Source: Streptomyces sp. TLI_146
GTDB taxonomy: Bacteria > Actinomycetota > Actinomycetes > Streptomycetales > Streptomycetaceae
Length of the DNA: 64,000 bases
Reading direction: 5' to 3'
Assembly (NCBI RefSeq): GCF_002846415.1
Contig: NZ_PJMX01000001.1
Span: forward strand, 7,688,001 to 7,752,000
Under the pieces are notes generated by a model that was not told the origin of the DNA, ran no database searches, and worked only from the letters and a program-made list of their open reading frames with translations. The translations under genes and the position numbers were made by a program. Of the stretch, positions 1 to 8,905 are shown in pieces; within the stretch, counting starts at the first letter, position 1, and every line of letters begins with the position of its first letter.

Positions 1-1732
1 TCGCGCCGTACAGGTCGGTCGCCGCCTTCAGCGTCGCCGTGCGGGCGTCGTGGAAGTCGGTGGTGGAGACCATGTAGCGGGACAGGGCGCGGTAGAAGAT
101 CTGCGTCGCCTTGTCCCGGCCGATGCCGGTCACGGTCGAGCCGTCGTACGTCGGCGAGTCGTAGTCGACGCCGCCGATCGTCTTCTTGCCGCTGCCCTCG
201 GCGAGCAGGTAGTACGCGTGCGAGGAGACACCGGAACCGGCGTGCACCTCGGTGTCGTACGACGCGGGCGACCAGTAGTCGACCGTGCCCTCAAGAGTGT
301 CGAGCGACGGCTTGTCCAGACGGCGCAGGAACGTCTGGGCCAGGCCCAGCTTCTCGCCCATCAGGTAGTTCGGCGGGTTGTTCGGGTTGTTGGTCTGGAA
401 CTCGACCGCGGTGCCGAAGATGTCCGCCAGCGACTCGTTGAGCGAGCCCGCCTCACCGAACTGGTTGTCGTTCGCGTCGACCCGGGTCGGCTGGAGGTTG
501 GCCGTGGCGTCGACGACGCCGTGGCTCAGCTCGTGGCCCGTGACGTCGAGCACGACCAGCGGCTTGGTGAAGGTCTGGCCGTCACCGTCGCCGTAGAGCA
601 TGCAGCCGCAGTCCGAGTACCAGAAGGCGTTGCCGACGTTGGTGCCGAAGTGCACCATCGCGCGGGCGCCGACGCCGTCGTTCTTGATGCCGTTGCGGCC
701 CAGCACCTTCTTGTAGAAGTCGAGGGTGCTGGCGACGCCGAACTGGGCGTCCACGGCGGCCGTCTGACGGCTACTCAGGGCGCTGTTGCCCCAGGTGTTG
801 TTGGTGCTGGTGAACGGCTTGCCCTGGGAGAACTGCACCACCTCGCGGCCGCCCGCGTCGCGCGTCTCGGTGTTGCCGCGCGAGGCGTCCTTGAGCAGGT
901 ACGAGCTGGAGCCGGTCTTCAGCGTGTTCAGCGGGACCTTGCCGACGAACAGCGAGTTGCCGCTGCCGAGCGAGGGGATGCCCGCGGTCTTCGGCGGGTT
1001 GAACGGCCGGGCCGGGGACGCCGTGGCGGCCGCACCGGAGGAGGCGGTCGCACCGGTCAGGGGCGCGACCTTCTCGCCGCGCTGGCGCAGCTTCGCCTTC
1101 AGCTGCGGCGAGACGAACTGGTCGTTGACCGGGGCGTTGCTGAGCACGGCACCGGTGGCGGCGTCGACGACGACCGTGCGGGCGCCGCCCGCCTCGGTGG
1201 TCTTGCTGCCGGTGACCTTGATCTGGTACGCGAGCGCCGTGCGGCCGGCGCGCGCGTCGACGACCAGCTCGGCCGAGCCGGCGTCGCCCTTCGCCACCGA
1301 GGCCGCCTTCGCCTTGGCCTGCTCGGCCGTCAGCTTCGGGGCCTTGGCGGCGACGGCGACCTGCTTGCGGGTGGCCCGGGTCACGTCCAGGTACGCGGAC
1401 TTGGCGTCGAGGTGGACGACCAGGTCGCCGCCGAGGACCGGCAGGCCCTTGTGGGCGCGGACGAACCGGACGTGCTGCTTGCCGTCCGGGTCGATCAGGG
1501 TGTCGGTGGCCGTCAGGGTGTCGTCCTTGGAGACACCGGTGGCGGCCGCGTGCGCGAAGGCGGCGGCGCGCGCCGCGTCCACGGCCGACTGCGCGGACTT
1601 GACGGAGGCGACGGAGGAAGTCCCGGTGGTGGCGGAGGTCGCGACGGCGGTGCCCACGCCCCCTGCCGTGATGGTCGCGGCCGTGGTGACGGCCAGGGCG
1701 ATCGCCAGTCTGCGTATGTGGGGTGTACGCAC
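1..1732 (-). CDS. Secreted M4 neutral zinc metalloprotease, C-terminus off the window
   Basis: This is the first 577 codons of a thermolysin-family (M4) endopeptidase; the gene reads leftwards and only its last residues are missing. The GTG start at 1732 has AAGGA about ten bases upstream. A basic N-terminus (RTPHIRRLAIALAV) and an alanine-rich signal peptide are followed by an FTP/PepSY-type inhibitory propeptide (roughly residues 60-230) and the catalytic domain from about residue 260. HELSH at 521-535 supplies zinc ligands His400 and His404 and catalytic Glu401; the third ligand is the first Glu of NESLADIFG. Members are exported as zymogens and mature by self-cleavage. A paralogue of the same layout lies at 19390-21024. 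Confidence 0.95.
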   Translation of the reverse strand, partial: MRTPHIRRLAIALAVTTAATITAGGVGTAVATSATTGTSSVASVKSAQSAVDAARAAAFAHAAATGVSKDDTLTATDTLIDPDGKQHVRFVRAHKGLPVLGGDLVVHLDAKSAYLDVTRATRKQVAVAAKAPKLTAEQAKAKAASVAKGDAGSAELVVDARAGRTALAYQIKVTGSKTTEAGGARTVVVDAATGAVLSNAPVNDQFVSPQLKAKLRQRGEKVAPLTGATASSGAAATASPARPFNPPKTAGIPSLGSGNSLFVGKVPLNTLKTGSSSYLLKDASRGNTETRDAGGREVVQFSQGKPFTSTNNTWGNSALSSRQTAAVDAQFGVASTLDFYKKVLGRNGIKNDGVGARAMVHFGTNVGNAFWYSDCGCMLYGDGDGQTFTKPLVVLDVTGHELSHGVVDATANLQPTRVDANDNQFGEAGSLNESLADIFGTAVEFQTNNPNNPPNYLMGEKLGLAQTFLRRLDKPSLDTLEGTVDYWSPASYDTEVHAGSGVSSHAYYLLAEGSGKKTIGGVDYDSPTYDGSTVTGIGRDKATQIFYRALSRYMVSTTDFHDARTATLKAATDLYGA

Positions 1733-2161
1733 TATGGAGGGTCCTTATGTGTTGCGGGGGCGGCCGGCTACAACCGCCCGTACGCACGGTGCCCTTGAGC
1801 ACCGCGGGGACTGTGTGGCCCCGAGCGAACCCTGCTACGCCTGACATGTGCATGTAAAGGTGTTTGTTCGGCTTGTGTGCCTTTGGAACTCAGATTTAAC
1901 AATCGTCCCCACCCGACCGAACGGAGGGCGACGGACTGTGTGTTCTCTGTGTTCCTTCTGTGTGCCACTGGTCCAGATGCGCGCACGGCGAGGTTGGTTG
2001 CGCCGCCCGCGCACTGTGCTGGTGATCACAGCGCGGGGACGGTGCTTTTGTCGCGTAGGTGCGGTGGCTTCTCCATGTACGGGGGGAAACGTGCATGTTC
2101 CAGCAGGTCGGCCGGGGTGTGATCCTCTCACCCCGCCGGGGCCGCGGCCGGTGCGGGGGTG
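1733..2161. other. Intergenic stretch of about 430 bases
   Basis: I see no gene here. The left part must carry the promoter of the metalloprotease. CCTGACATGT at 1840-1849, about 110 bases before the start codon, recurs in inverse orientation upstream of the second M4 gene. The 1850-1960 segment is clearly less GC-rich than its surroundings. The right end holds a hairpin that may end the beta-propeller gene. Confidence 0.6.
2113..2135 (-). terminator. Possible terminator hairpin of the YncE-like gene
   Basis: CGGGGTG (2113-2119) and CACCCCG (2129-2135) form a 7-bp stem with a 9-base loop, 27 bases beyond the stop codon of the leftward gene. The stem is short and there is no U-tract, so the assignment is tentative. 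Confidence 0.4.
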
Positions 2162-3448
2162 TCAGCGGGCCGAGGGGCCGGTCCAGTCGGCGGCGACATG
2201 GCCGATGCGCACCCGCTGCGGATGGTCACCGACCGCCACGGACACCGTCTTCTGCCCGGTCGCGAAGTCGATCGCGGTGATCCGGTCCGCCCCGGCCTCG
2301 GAGATGACACAGGACCTGCCGTCCCCGCTCACCGTCGCCCAGTACGGCTTGGAGGCGGGAACCAGCGGGCCTTCTCGCAACGTTGTACGGTCGACGACCG
2401 TCGCGTAGTCGTCCATCGTCCCGGCGACGCAGAGCTTGGCCCCGTCGGGGCTGATCGACAGCCCGTGGTGGCGGGAGTCGTTGACCCAGGTGGTGCGGTC
2501 CTCGCTGGTGGCCGGGTTCTTGGGCAGCGTCTTGGAGCGGGTGATCCGGTCGCCCGCGATGTCGTATTCGAGGAAGCCGTTGAAGAACGACACCTGGAAG
2601 TAGAGCTTCGACTCGTCGGGGGTGAAGACCACGGGCCGCACGGCGTCGGAGAGGTCCTTGCGGCCGAACGCGTCGAGCCGGTCGCGCATGTCGATGGTCC
2701 TGACGGGCTTGAAGGTGTGCGCGTCCACCACGGTGATGTGCCGGTCGCCCTTCGTCCAGTCCAGCCACGGGTCGTCGAGCGCCGTGTTGACGTCCCCGAT
2801 CGCCATGTTCCACAGATACCTGCCGCCGTCGGTGAAGACGTTTTCGTGCGGTTTGTCGCCGGTCGCGAACGAGCCGAGCTGCTTGCCGCTTGCGATGTCG
2901 AGGACGTGCACGGTGTTCGAGGTGGAGGCGGAGACGGCGACCCGGGTGCCGTCGGGGGAGACGGCCATGTGGTCCGAGCGGTAACCCGACACGGGGAAGC
3001 GCCAGTTGATGTGTCCGGTGGCCAGGTCGATGGACACGACGTCGGCGAAGCTGGGCCGGGAGACCACGACGGCGGAGCCGTCGGGCGTGGAGTACATGTC
3101 GTCGACGAACTGGTCGTGGCCCTCGCCCGGTCCCTGTCTGATGCCGAGGAAGTAGGCCAGTTTGATCGGGTTGAGGTAGATCTCGGTCATCCGCTGATCC
3201 TTGTCCGGAATGACATTGATCCGCCCGATCCGGGCCAGGGCGCCGCTGGACTCGACGACGTCGGCGGTGCCGTCCCAGTTGTTGCCCACGAACAGCACCT
3301 CGCGCAGCCCGGTCGCGCCGGAGGACTTCGCCCCGGTCGCGGCGTCGGAGGCCGACGGGGGCGCGGAGGCGGTCGCGGTCGCGGCGGACCCGGCCACGGC
3401 CAGGGTCACCACGGCCGCCAGGGAGCCGAGCGTTCGGTAGAAGGACAT
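2162..3448 (-). CDS. Exported YncE/YVTN-type beta-propeller protein
   Basis: A 428-residue exported protein with repeated YVTN-like blades such as TPDGSAVVVSRPSF, SPDGTRVAVSAST and TPDESKLYFQVSFF, the pattern of seven-blade YncE-type propellers. The ATG at 3448 is chosen because CCGGAG sits six bases upstream and the signal peptide (FYRTLGSLAAVVTLAVAG) starts directly there; a start ten codons upstream has no such site. Such proteins lie in the cell envelope or medium; their ligands are mostly unknown, and nothing in the neighbourhood reveals a partner. It stands alone between two hairpins. I can support the fold and export but not a biochemical role. Confidence 0.85.
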   Translation of the reverse strand: MSFYRTLGSLAAVVTLAVAGSAATATASAPPSASDAATGAKSSGATGLREVLFVGNNWDGTADVVESSGALARIGRINVIPDKDQRMTEIYLNPIKLAYFLGIRQGPGEGHDQFVDDMYSTPDGSAVVVSRPSFADVVSIDLATGHINWRFPVSGYRSDHMAVSPDGTRVAVSASTSNTVHVLDIASGKQLGSFATGDKPHENVFTDGGRYLWNMAIGDVNTALDDPWLDWTKGDRHITVVDAHTFKPVRTIDMRDRLDAFGRKDLSDAVRPVVFTPDESKLYFQVSFFNGFLEYDIAGDRITRSKTLPKNPATSEDRTTWVNDSRHHGLSISPDGAKLCVAGTMDDYATVVDRTTLREGPLVPASKPYWATVSGDGRSCVISEAGADRITAIDFATGQKTVSVAVGDHPQRVRIGHVAADWTGPSAR

Positions 3449-3564
3449 CGTCACTCCGGATGATCTTGTGGGGGGCATGACAATCGCGGTGCGCGGTGGC
3501 TACGGGACGGTAATGAGCGGCGCCCGACAAGACAAGAGCCATGACGAGGGCGTCCGGACATGCA

Positions 3565-3603
3565 CGAACCGCCGCCCACCCGCGAAGGGTGGACGGCGGT
3601 TCG
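3565..3603 (-). terminator. Terminator of the GATase/ThuA-like gene
   Basis: Arms 3565-3580 and 3587-3603 pair almost perfectly (CGAACCGCCG with CGGCGGTTCG, then CCACCC with GGGTGG, one mismatch) around a 5-base loop. The hairpin begins 19 bases past the stop of the leftward gene and has no U-tract, as is usual in Streptomyces. Confidence 0.78.
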
Positions 3604-3621
3604 TATGACGCGACCCCGGGG

Positions 3622-5091
3622 TCAGCTCACGTCGAGCGCCGTGTCGTCGATGACGAACGACGTCTGGAGCTGGGAGCCCTCGGTGCCGGTGAACTTCACG
3701 GTGACCGTCTGCCCGGCGTACGCGCCGAGGTCGAAGGTCCGCTGCGTGTAGCCACTGGCGGCGTTGAGGTTGGAGTACGTGGCGAGGGTGGACAGCACCG
3801 TTCCGCTGCCGTTGACCACCTGCGCCTTCAGTGTGTCGTAGGCCGTCGTCGTGCTCGTCTCGGCCGTGTCGACGTGCAGGTAGAAGCTGAGCTTCGCGCT
3901 GGTGCAGCCCGCCGGGATCGTCACCGACTGGGAGAGCGTGTCGGTGCGGGCCGAGCCGTAGCCGTTCAGCCATGCCTTGTACGTGCCGGTGCGCGCGGCC
4001 TCGCCGGAGTCGTCGGTGATCACACCGCTGGTGCCCGACCACGCCGAGGTGCCGGACTCGAAGCCGGGGTCGGCGAGCAGTTGGGCGGCGGTGCAGGTGC
4101 CGCCGGTCCCGCCACCGTCTCCACCGCTGCCCGAGCCCGCGGCGCCCGCGAGCCACTCCGTACCGTTAAGGGCGAGGGCCGCGTCCGTGCCGGCCGGGTC
4201 GTTCCAGCCGTCGTAGAGGGTGTTGCCCGACTGGCCGGTGCCGTCGTCGATGGGCGAGCTGTCACCCCAGAACGCCACCCGGCCGCTGCCGAAGGTGCTG
4301 GTCGCGAAGAACGCGCCGGTGTTGCCCGAGGAGCCCGTGCGGTACACCAGACCCTTGACGGCCGGGTTGTCCGCGGGCTTCAGGGTGGCCGTGGTGCCGT
4401 TGCGGATGATGCTGCCGGTGACCTTGCCGAAGGAGCCGTTGAGCACCGGGTCCGTCGTGCTGGAGACGGCCCTCGGGTTGTCGGTGCCGATGTTGAGCGA
4501 GTCGATGGAGAACCCGAACGGGTCGGTGCTGTCCACGCTGTTGTTGGTCATCAGGTCGTTGAGGACCTCGACCGCGTCGGCGCCGTCGTTGTTGCGGTCC
4601 GAGTTGATGTGGTCGGAGATCATGAAGAGACCTCCGCCGTTCTGGACGAACTTCATGACTGCGGTCTTCTCGGACGCCGAGAGCAGCACGTTGGGTTCGG
4701 GCAGCACGAACGTGTCGAAGTTCTGCAGGTCGAGCGCCGACGACGTGCCGTAGGTGATCGTGTTGCCGGAAGGCAGCGTCTTCAGCGAGTAGCCGCCGGT
4801 CTTCTGGAGCGCGACGCCCCAGGAGGACAGTGCGCCGGTCCAGTCCTTCTCGGTCGTGGGGCTGGCCTTCTGGCCCAGCGGGTCCGGCTGGCTCGTACCG
4901 ATGATCCAGTCGGCGTTGCCGGCGGTCTCGGCCTTCGAGTTGTCGAACAGCACGCGGTGCGGGGTGGTGGCCGCGGCCGCCGGGGGAGCGGTGACGGCCA
5001 GCGCGGCGGTACCGGCGCCGAACACGGCGAACGCGGTGAGCGCGGTCGCGAGTCTCTGCCGTGATCTTGGGGAACTCCGGGGTCGGAGCAT
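3622..5091 (-). CDS. Exported GATase/ThuA-like protein with C-terminal carbohydrate-binding-like domain
   Basis: A 489-residue exported protein. The ATG at 5091 follows GGAGG by seven bases and opens a twin-arginine-like signal ([18 protein letters not shown]). The first domain (about residues 40-330) begins [18 protein letters not shown] and contains [14 protein letters not shown] and [12 protein letters not shown], resembling the flavodoxin-like fold of ThuA/GATase-like hydrolases. A glycine-rich linker ([13 protein letters not shown]) leads to a C-terminal beta-sandwich (from [19 protein letters not shown]) of the kind attached to secreted Streptomyces hydrolases, probably a substrate-binding module. 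I infer an exported enzyme or binding protein acting on a polymer; no catalytic residues can be assigned with confidence. Confidence 0.75.
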   Translation of the reverse strand: MLRPRSSPRSRQRLATALTAFAVFGAGTAALAVTAPPAAAATTPHRVLFDNSKAETAGNADWIIGTSQPDPLGQKASPTTEKDWTGALSSWGVALQKTGGYSLKTLPSGNTITYGTSSALDLQNFDTFVLPEPNVLLSASEKTAVMKFVQNGGGLFMISDHINSDRNNDGADAVEVLNDLMTNNSVDSTDPFGFSIDSLNIGTDNPRAVSSTTDPVLNGSFGKVTGSIIRNGTTATLKPADNPAVKGLVYRTGSSGNTGAFFATSTFGSGRVAFWGDSSPIDDGTGQSGNTLYDGWNDPAGTDAALALNGTEWLAGAAGSGSGGDGGGTGGTCTAAQLLADPGFESGTSAWSGTSGVITDDSGEAARTGTYKAWLNGYGSARTDTLSQSVTIPAGCTSAKLSFYLHVDTAETSTTTAYDTLKAQVVNGSGTVLSTLATYSNLNAASGYTQRTFDLGAYAGQTVTVKFTGTEGSQLQTSFVIDDTALDVS

Positions 5092-5279
5092 CCTGCTACC
5101 TCCATGAGGGGTGGGGGAGAGGCGGTGCGGGCGCCCAGTCTGCGCGCGTAGAACGGCAGTTGGGGTACCGCCGGACGACACGCATTTGAACGGTACATGG
5201 CGAGATCGCATCGGTGCAGTGTCCGGGCGGGACCGATGTGAACCGGCCACGGTCGACCGCGCCGTACCCGGGCGTGCGA

Positions 5280-5310
5280 AGGCCCCCGCCGGCCGTGCCG
5301 ACGGGGGCCT
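5280..5310 (-). terminator. Terminator of the BNR-repeat gene
   Basis: AGGCCCCCG (5280-5288) pairs with CGGGGGCCT (5302-5310) over a 13-base loop that can itself extend the stem (CGGC with GCCG). It lies 16 bases beyond the stop of the leftward BNR gene. Confidence 0.72.
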
Positions 5311-5325
5311 GACGATTCGTCAAAT

Positions 5326-7551
5326 CTACTGTTCGGTACGGAGACTGTAGAAGCCGCGGCCGAAGGTGGCCGCCACCAGGCGGTGGTGGACCTGGTCGTA
5401 TGTGATGTCCGACACCGGCACCAGCGGCAGCCCGCCGCCGAGCCGCCGCCACCCGCCCCGGCCGCTCACGAACACACCCTGGTCGGTGGCGGCATAGAGC
5501 GTGTTCCGGCCGCCGATCACCACGTCGTTCACCGGGGCCTGGGGAAGGTTTCCGGACAGATCGCTCCAACTCGCGCCCGCGTCCCGGGTCCGCAGCAGAT
5601 GCGGCTGCGAGGAGCCCGACCGGTACCCGGAGAGCGAGACGTACGCCGTCGACGGGTCGTCCGGGTCCACCGCGATCCGGGTCACCCACGGCTGCCCGGA
5701 GAGGACCCGGGCCCAGTGCGCGCCGAGGTCGCGGGTCACCCACACCCGCCCGTCGTCCGTGCCCGCCCAGACGGTGTGCCCGTCACGCGCGGCCGCGACC
5801 GTGGTGATCGTGCCGTAGGGGTATGTGTCGTGGCCCGGGCCGCCGGTGAGGTCGGGGCTGATGGGCTGCCAGGTGGCGCCGCCGTCGGTGGACCGGTTGA
5901 GGCGGTTGCCGCCGTAGTACAGGACGTTCGGGTCCACCGGGTCGAACTGGACGGGGGTGAGCCAGTTGCGCCGGTCGGCGGTGGTGGAGTCGGTGTACTC
6001 GGTGAGGGTGGCGCCGCCGTCCGTCGAGCGGAAGCAGTTCCCGTACTGGTAGCAGGCGTACACCCGGTTGACGTCGGTGGGATCGATCAGGTTCTGCAGC
6101 CCGTCGCCGCCCAGGTACTCGTTGAAGCGGTCGCCGCCCCAGGACCGCAGGGAGCCGTTGTCCTGGGCTCCGCCGGAGATCCGTTCGGTGTCCTGCGGGG
6201 TCGCCGCCACGGTGTAGAGCTGGGTCCACGGCTCGTACACCGCCTTGGTCCAGCCGCCGTCGCCCCGTGCGTCGGAGCGGTAGACACCGCCGTCGTTGCC
6301 GAGGTAGACGCGGCCGGGTGTGCGCGGGTCCCAGAGCATGACGTGCTGGTCGGCGTGGACGGTGTCCTGCTCCGTCCAGGTGGTCCCGCCGTCCTTGGTG
6401 GTGAGCAGGTCCACCCCGGCCACATGGACGTGCCGGGCGTCGGTGGGGTCGACCCACACCTTGCCGAACCACCACGAGTAGCTGGACTGGGACTCCTTGA
6501 GAGCCGCGTTGTCCGGCAGCCTCGCCCAGGTGTCGCCGCCGTCGGCCGAGGTGAGGAAGGAGCCGAAGGTGCCGTCGGTGGCGCCGACCATGGCGTAGAG
6601 GCGACCGGGCTCGGAGGCGGCGATGCCGAGGCCGATGCGCCCCGAGTCGGCCGTGGGCAGCCCGCCGCCGAGGCGCCGCCAGTGGGCGCCGCCGTCGTCC
6701 GAGCGGTAGACGCCGGAGCCCGTACCGCCGTAGGTGCGTCTGTCCGGCTCGCGCCGGTGGTCCCACAGCACGGCGTAGACCCGGTCGGGGTCCACCGGGT
6801 CGCGCTGGACGTCGACGGCTCCGGTGAACGCGTTGGGCACGTCGAGCACCCGCCGCCAGGAGCCGCCCGCGTTCTCCGAGAGGTACACGCCCCGGTCGCC
6901 GCCCGGGTTGTAGAGCGAGCCGGTCGCCGCGGCGAGCACCCGGCGCGGTCTGCGCGGGTCCACGGCCAGCGCGCCGACGGCCGCCGAGTCCCGCAGCCCG
7001 ACCGCCCGCCAGCTGCGGCCCTGGTCGGTGGAGCGGTAGACGCCGGTGCCCTCGTACGTGACGCTGCCGCCGCCCGGGTTGGGCTCGCCGGTTCCGGCGT
7101 AGAGCGTGCCGTCGGGAGCGGCGGCGAGCGCGCCCATGGCCTGGGTGCCGCGCTCGGGCCACGCGGGGGTGAACGTCCTGCCCGCGTCGGCCGAGCGCCA
7201 CACCCCGCCGCTGGCGGCGGCCGCGTACAGGGTGTCGGCGTGGTGCGGGTCGAGGGCCAGCGAGACGACCCGGCCGCCGATGTTGGTGGGCCCGACGGGC
7301 TGCCAGCCGCCGCCGGTCGCGGGCAGTGCGGCGGCCTGCGCGGCGGCGGTGTCGTAGGCGTGCCGGGGCAGCGGCTGCCCCGGTATCGCCTTCTGCAGAT
7401 AGCTGTATTCGGCGGGGGCGGCCGGACCGCCCTCGTCGTCCTCCTCCTGGGCCCCGGCACCGGCGGCCGGGCCTCCCGGGACCAGCAGTCCCGCGATCGC
7501 CAGGAGGGCGACCGCGGCCGTACGCATCCCTCTCGATCTCCCTGTACGCAT
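5326..7551 (-). CDS. Exported BNR/sortilin-type beta-propeller protein
   Basis: A 741-residue exported protein made of many Asp-box/BNR blades: VYRSTDQGRSW, VYRSDDGGAHW, FLTSADGGDTW, NRSTDGGATW, LLRTRDAGASW. This is the repeat type of sortilin/VPS10 propellers and of GH74 xyloglucanases. The ATG at 7551 has AAGGAG seven bases upstream; the signal peptide (TAAVALLAIAGLLVPGG) follows within 20 residues. Two consecutive propellers fit the length. Streptomyces homologues are annotated as glycosyl hydrolases, but I cannot point to the GH74 catalytic aspartates, so a binding role is equally possible. It is followed by its own terminator and shares the region 7552-7888 with the divergent ribose operon. 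Confidence 0.82.
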   Translation of the reverse strand: MRTGRSRGMRTAAVALLAIAGLLVPGGPAAGAGAQEEDDEGGPAAPAEYSYLQKAIPGQPLPRHAYDTAAAQAAALPATGGGWQPVGPTNIGGRVVSLALDPHHADTLYAAAASGGVWRSADAGRTFTPAWPERGTQAMGALAAAPDGTLYAGTGEPNPGGGSVTYEGTGVYRSTDQGRSWRAVGLRDSAAVGALAVDPRRPRRVLAAATGSLYNPGGDRGVYLSENAGGSWRRVLDVPNAFTGAVDVQRDPVDPDRVYAVLWDHRREPDRRTYGGTGSGVYRSDDGGAHWRRLGGGLPTADSGRIGLGIAASEPGRLYAMVGATDGTFGSFLTSADGGDTWARLPDNAALKESQSSYSWWFGKVWVDPTDARHVHVAGVDLLTTKDGGTTWTEQDTVHADQHVMLWDPRTPGRVYLGNDGGVYRSDARGDGGWTKAVYEPWTQLYTVAATPQDTERISGGAQDNGSLRSWGGDRFNEYLGGDGLQNLIDPTDVNRVYACYQYGNCFRSTDGGATLTEYTDSTTADRRNWLTPVQFDPVDPNVLYYGGNRLNRSTDGGATWQPISPDLTGGPGHDTYPYGTITTVAAARDGHTVWAGTDDGRVWVTRDLGAHWARVLSGQPWVTRIAVDPDDPSTAYVSLSGYRSGSSQPHLLRTRDAGASWSDLSGNLPQAPVNDVVIGGRNTLYAATDQGVFVSGRGGWRRLGGGLPLVPVSDITYDQVHHRLVAATFGRGFYSLRTEQ

Positions 7552-7813
7552 GGACGGCTCCTTACGCGGCCGGTGCGACCGGCGCGCGACGAGTGGAAGA
7601 GCTTTTCCGGCACGTAACAGGGGAAGAGTGTTCATCAACTGCCGCAGAGGCACCAGTAGTTGGGGCGTATGAGGGGTCTTGGCCCGCCGCCGGGCCGCCG
7701 AAGCGGAAGCCGCTTCCCGGGCCTCGCCGCCCCCCACCCGCCTCGCCGCTCATCTGAGCGCAGCTTCATCACGATCGGATCTCGGAGCGCGGGCAGGGGC
7801 TTGTCCGGGCGCC

Positions 7814-7849
7814 TGTAATCGATTCCAATCCTCCGTGTAATCGATTCCA
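7814..7849 (+). promoter_or_regulatory. Two tandem LacI-family operators in front of the ribose operon
   Basis: TGTAATCGATTCCA occurs twice without change, at 7814-7827 and 7836-7849, start to start 22 bases, i.e. two helical turns. Each is a near-palindrome centred on ATCGAT, the classical LacI-family half-site arrangement. The second ends 40 bases before the regulator start, so autoregulation and control of the whole rbs operon are expected. The sites are AT-rich islands in GC-rich DNA. The rest of 7552-7888 holds nothing else that I recognise; it must also carry the leftward promoter of the BNR gene. Confidence 0.85.
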
Positions 7850-7888
7850 CGGGGCTCGTACCGGGCTCACCAGGAGGTGGTGCGGCGC

Positions 7889-8905
7889 ATGGCGAGCATC
7901 AAGGACGTGGCGGCCCGCGCGGGTGTCTCCGTCGCCACGGTCTCCCGTGTCCTCAACAGCCACCCGTCCGTCAGCCCCGAGGCGCGCGCCCGCGTCCTCG
8001 CCGCCGTCGACGCGCTCGGCTACCGGCCCAACGCCGTGGCCAGGTCGCTGCGCACCGACCAGACCCGCACCCTCGGCCTGGTCATCAGCGATGTGCTCAA
8101 CCCGTACTTCACCGAACTGGCCCGCTCCGTCGAGGAGGAGGCCCGCGCGCTCGGCTACAGCGTCATCATCGGCAACGCCGACGAGCGGCCCGAGCTCCAG
8201 GACCACCACGTCCGCACGCTCCTCGACCGCCGGATCGACGGGCTGCTCGTCTCGCCCACCGACGGCGGCTCCCCGCTGATGCTGGACGCGGCCCGCGCGG
8301 GCACCCCCATGGTCTTCGTCGACCGCTGGATCCCCGGCGTGGACGTCCCCGTCGTACGCGCCGACGGCCGCGCCGCCATCCGCGACCTGGTCGCCCATCT
8401 GTACGGCCTGGGCCACCGCAGGCTCGCCATCATCGCGGGCCCGGCCGCCACCACCACCGGCAGCGAGCGCGTCGAGGCCTTCCGGGACGCCCTGCGCGAA
8501 CACCGCCTGGCGCTGCCCGAGGCCTGTATCGGCCACGGCGACTTCCAGGCCGACAGCGGCCGCCGCAGCACCGAGGCCTTCCTCGCGCTCCCCGAGCCGC
8601 CCGAAGTCGTCTTCGCCGCCGACAACCTGATGGCGCTCGGCGCGCTCGACGCGATCCGGGCGCACGGACTGCGCGTGCCGCACGACATCGGGCTCGCCGC
8701 GTTCGACGACATCCCGTGGTTCGTCCACACCGATCCGCCGATCACCGCGATCGCGCAGCCCACCAAAGAGCTGGGCCGGGCCGCCGTCCGCGCCCTGGTC
8801 GACCGGATCGAGGGGCGGCCCCCGCAGTCCGTCACCCTGCCCGCACGCCTGGTCGCCCGCAGCTCCTGCGGCGAGCACGCCCCGACCCGTAGGAGCAAGC
8901 CGTGA
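7889..8905 (+). CDS. rbsR: LacI-family repressor of the ribose operon
   Basis: 338 residues. The N-terminal helix-turn-helix SIKDVAARAGVSVATVSRVL is diagnostic of the LacI family, and the remainder is a periplasmic-binding-protein-like sensor domain (LGLVISDVLNPYFTELARS, LVSPTDGG, FAADNLMALGAL, FDDIPWFVHTDPPITAIAQP). The ATG at 7889 has AGGAGG at 7872-7877; GTG codons further upstream are too close to that site. The gene heads the operon and its stop overlaps the start of the ATPase gene by GTGA. By context the inducer is ribose or a derivative; this is inferred from the kinase and pyranase downstream. Confidence 0.9.
   Translation: MASIKDVAARAGVSVATVSRVLNSHPSVSPEARARVLAAVDALGYRPNAVARSLRTDQTRTLGLVISDVLNPYFTELARSVEEEARALGYSVIIGNADERPELQDHHVRTLLDRRIDGLLVSPTDGGSPLMLDAARAGTPMVFVDRWIPGVDVPVVRADGRAAIRDLVAHLYGLGHRRLAIIAGPAATTTGSERVEAFRDALREHRLALPEACIGHGDFQADSGRRSTEAFLALPEPPEVVFAADNLMALGALDAIRAHGLRVPHDIGLAAFDDIPWFVHTDPPITAIAQPTKELGRAAVRALVDRIEGRPPQSVTLPARLVARSSCGEHAPTRRSKP

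Noticed and set aside
5383-7617. 744-codon open frame on the plus strand opposite the BNR gene
   Set aside because: Shadow of the BNR gene; Gly/Arg/Val-rich with no domain, while the minus frame has clear Asp-box repeats.
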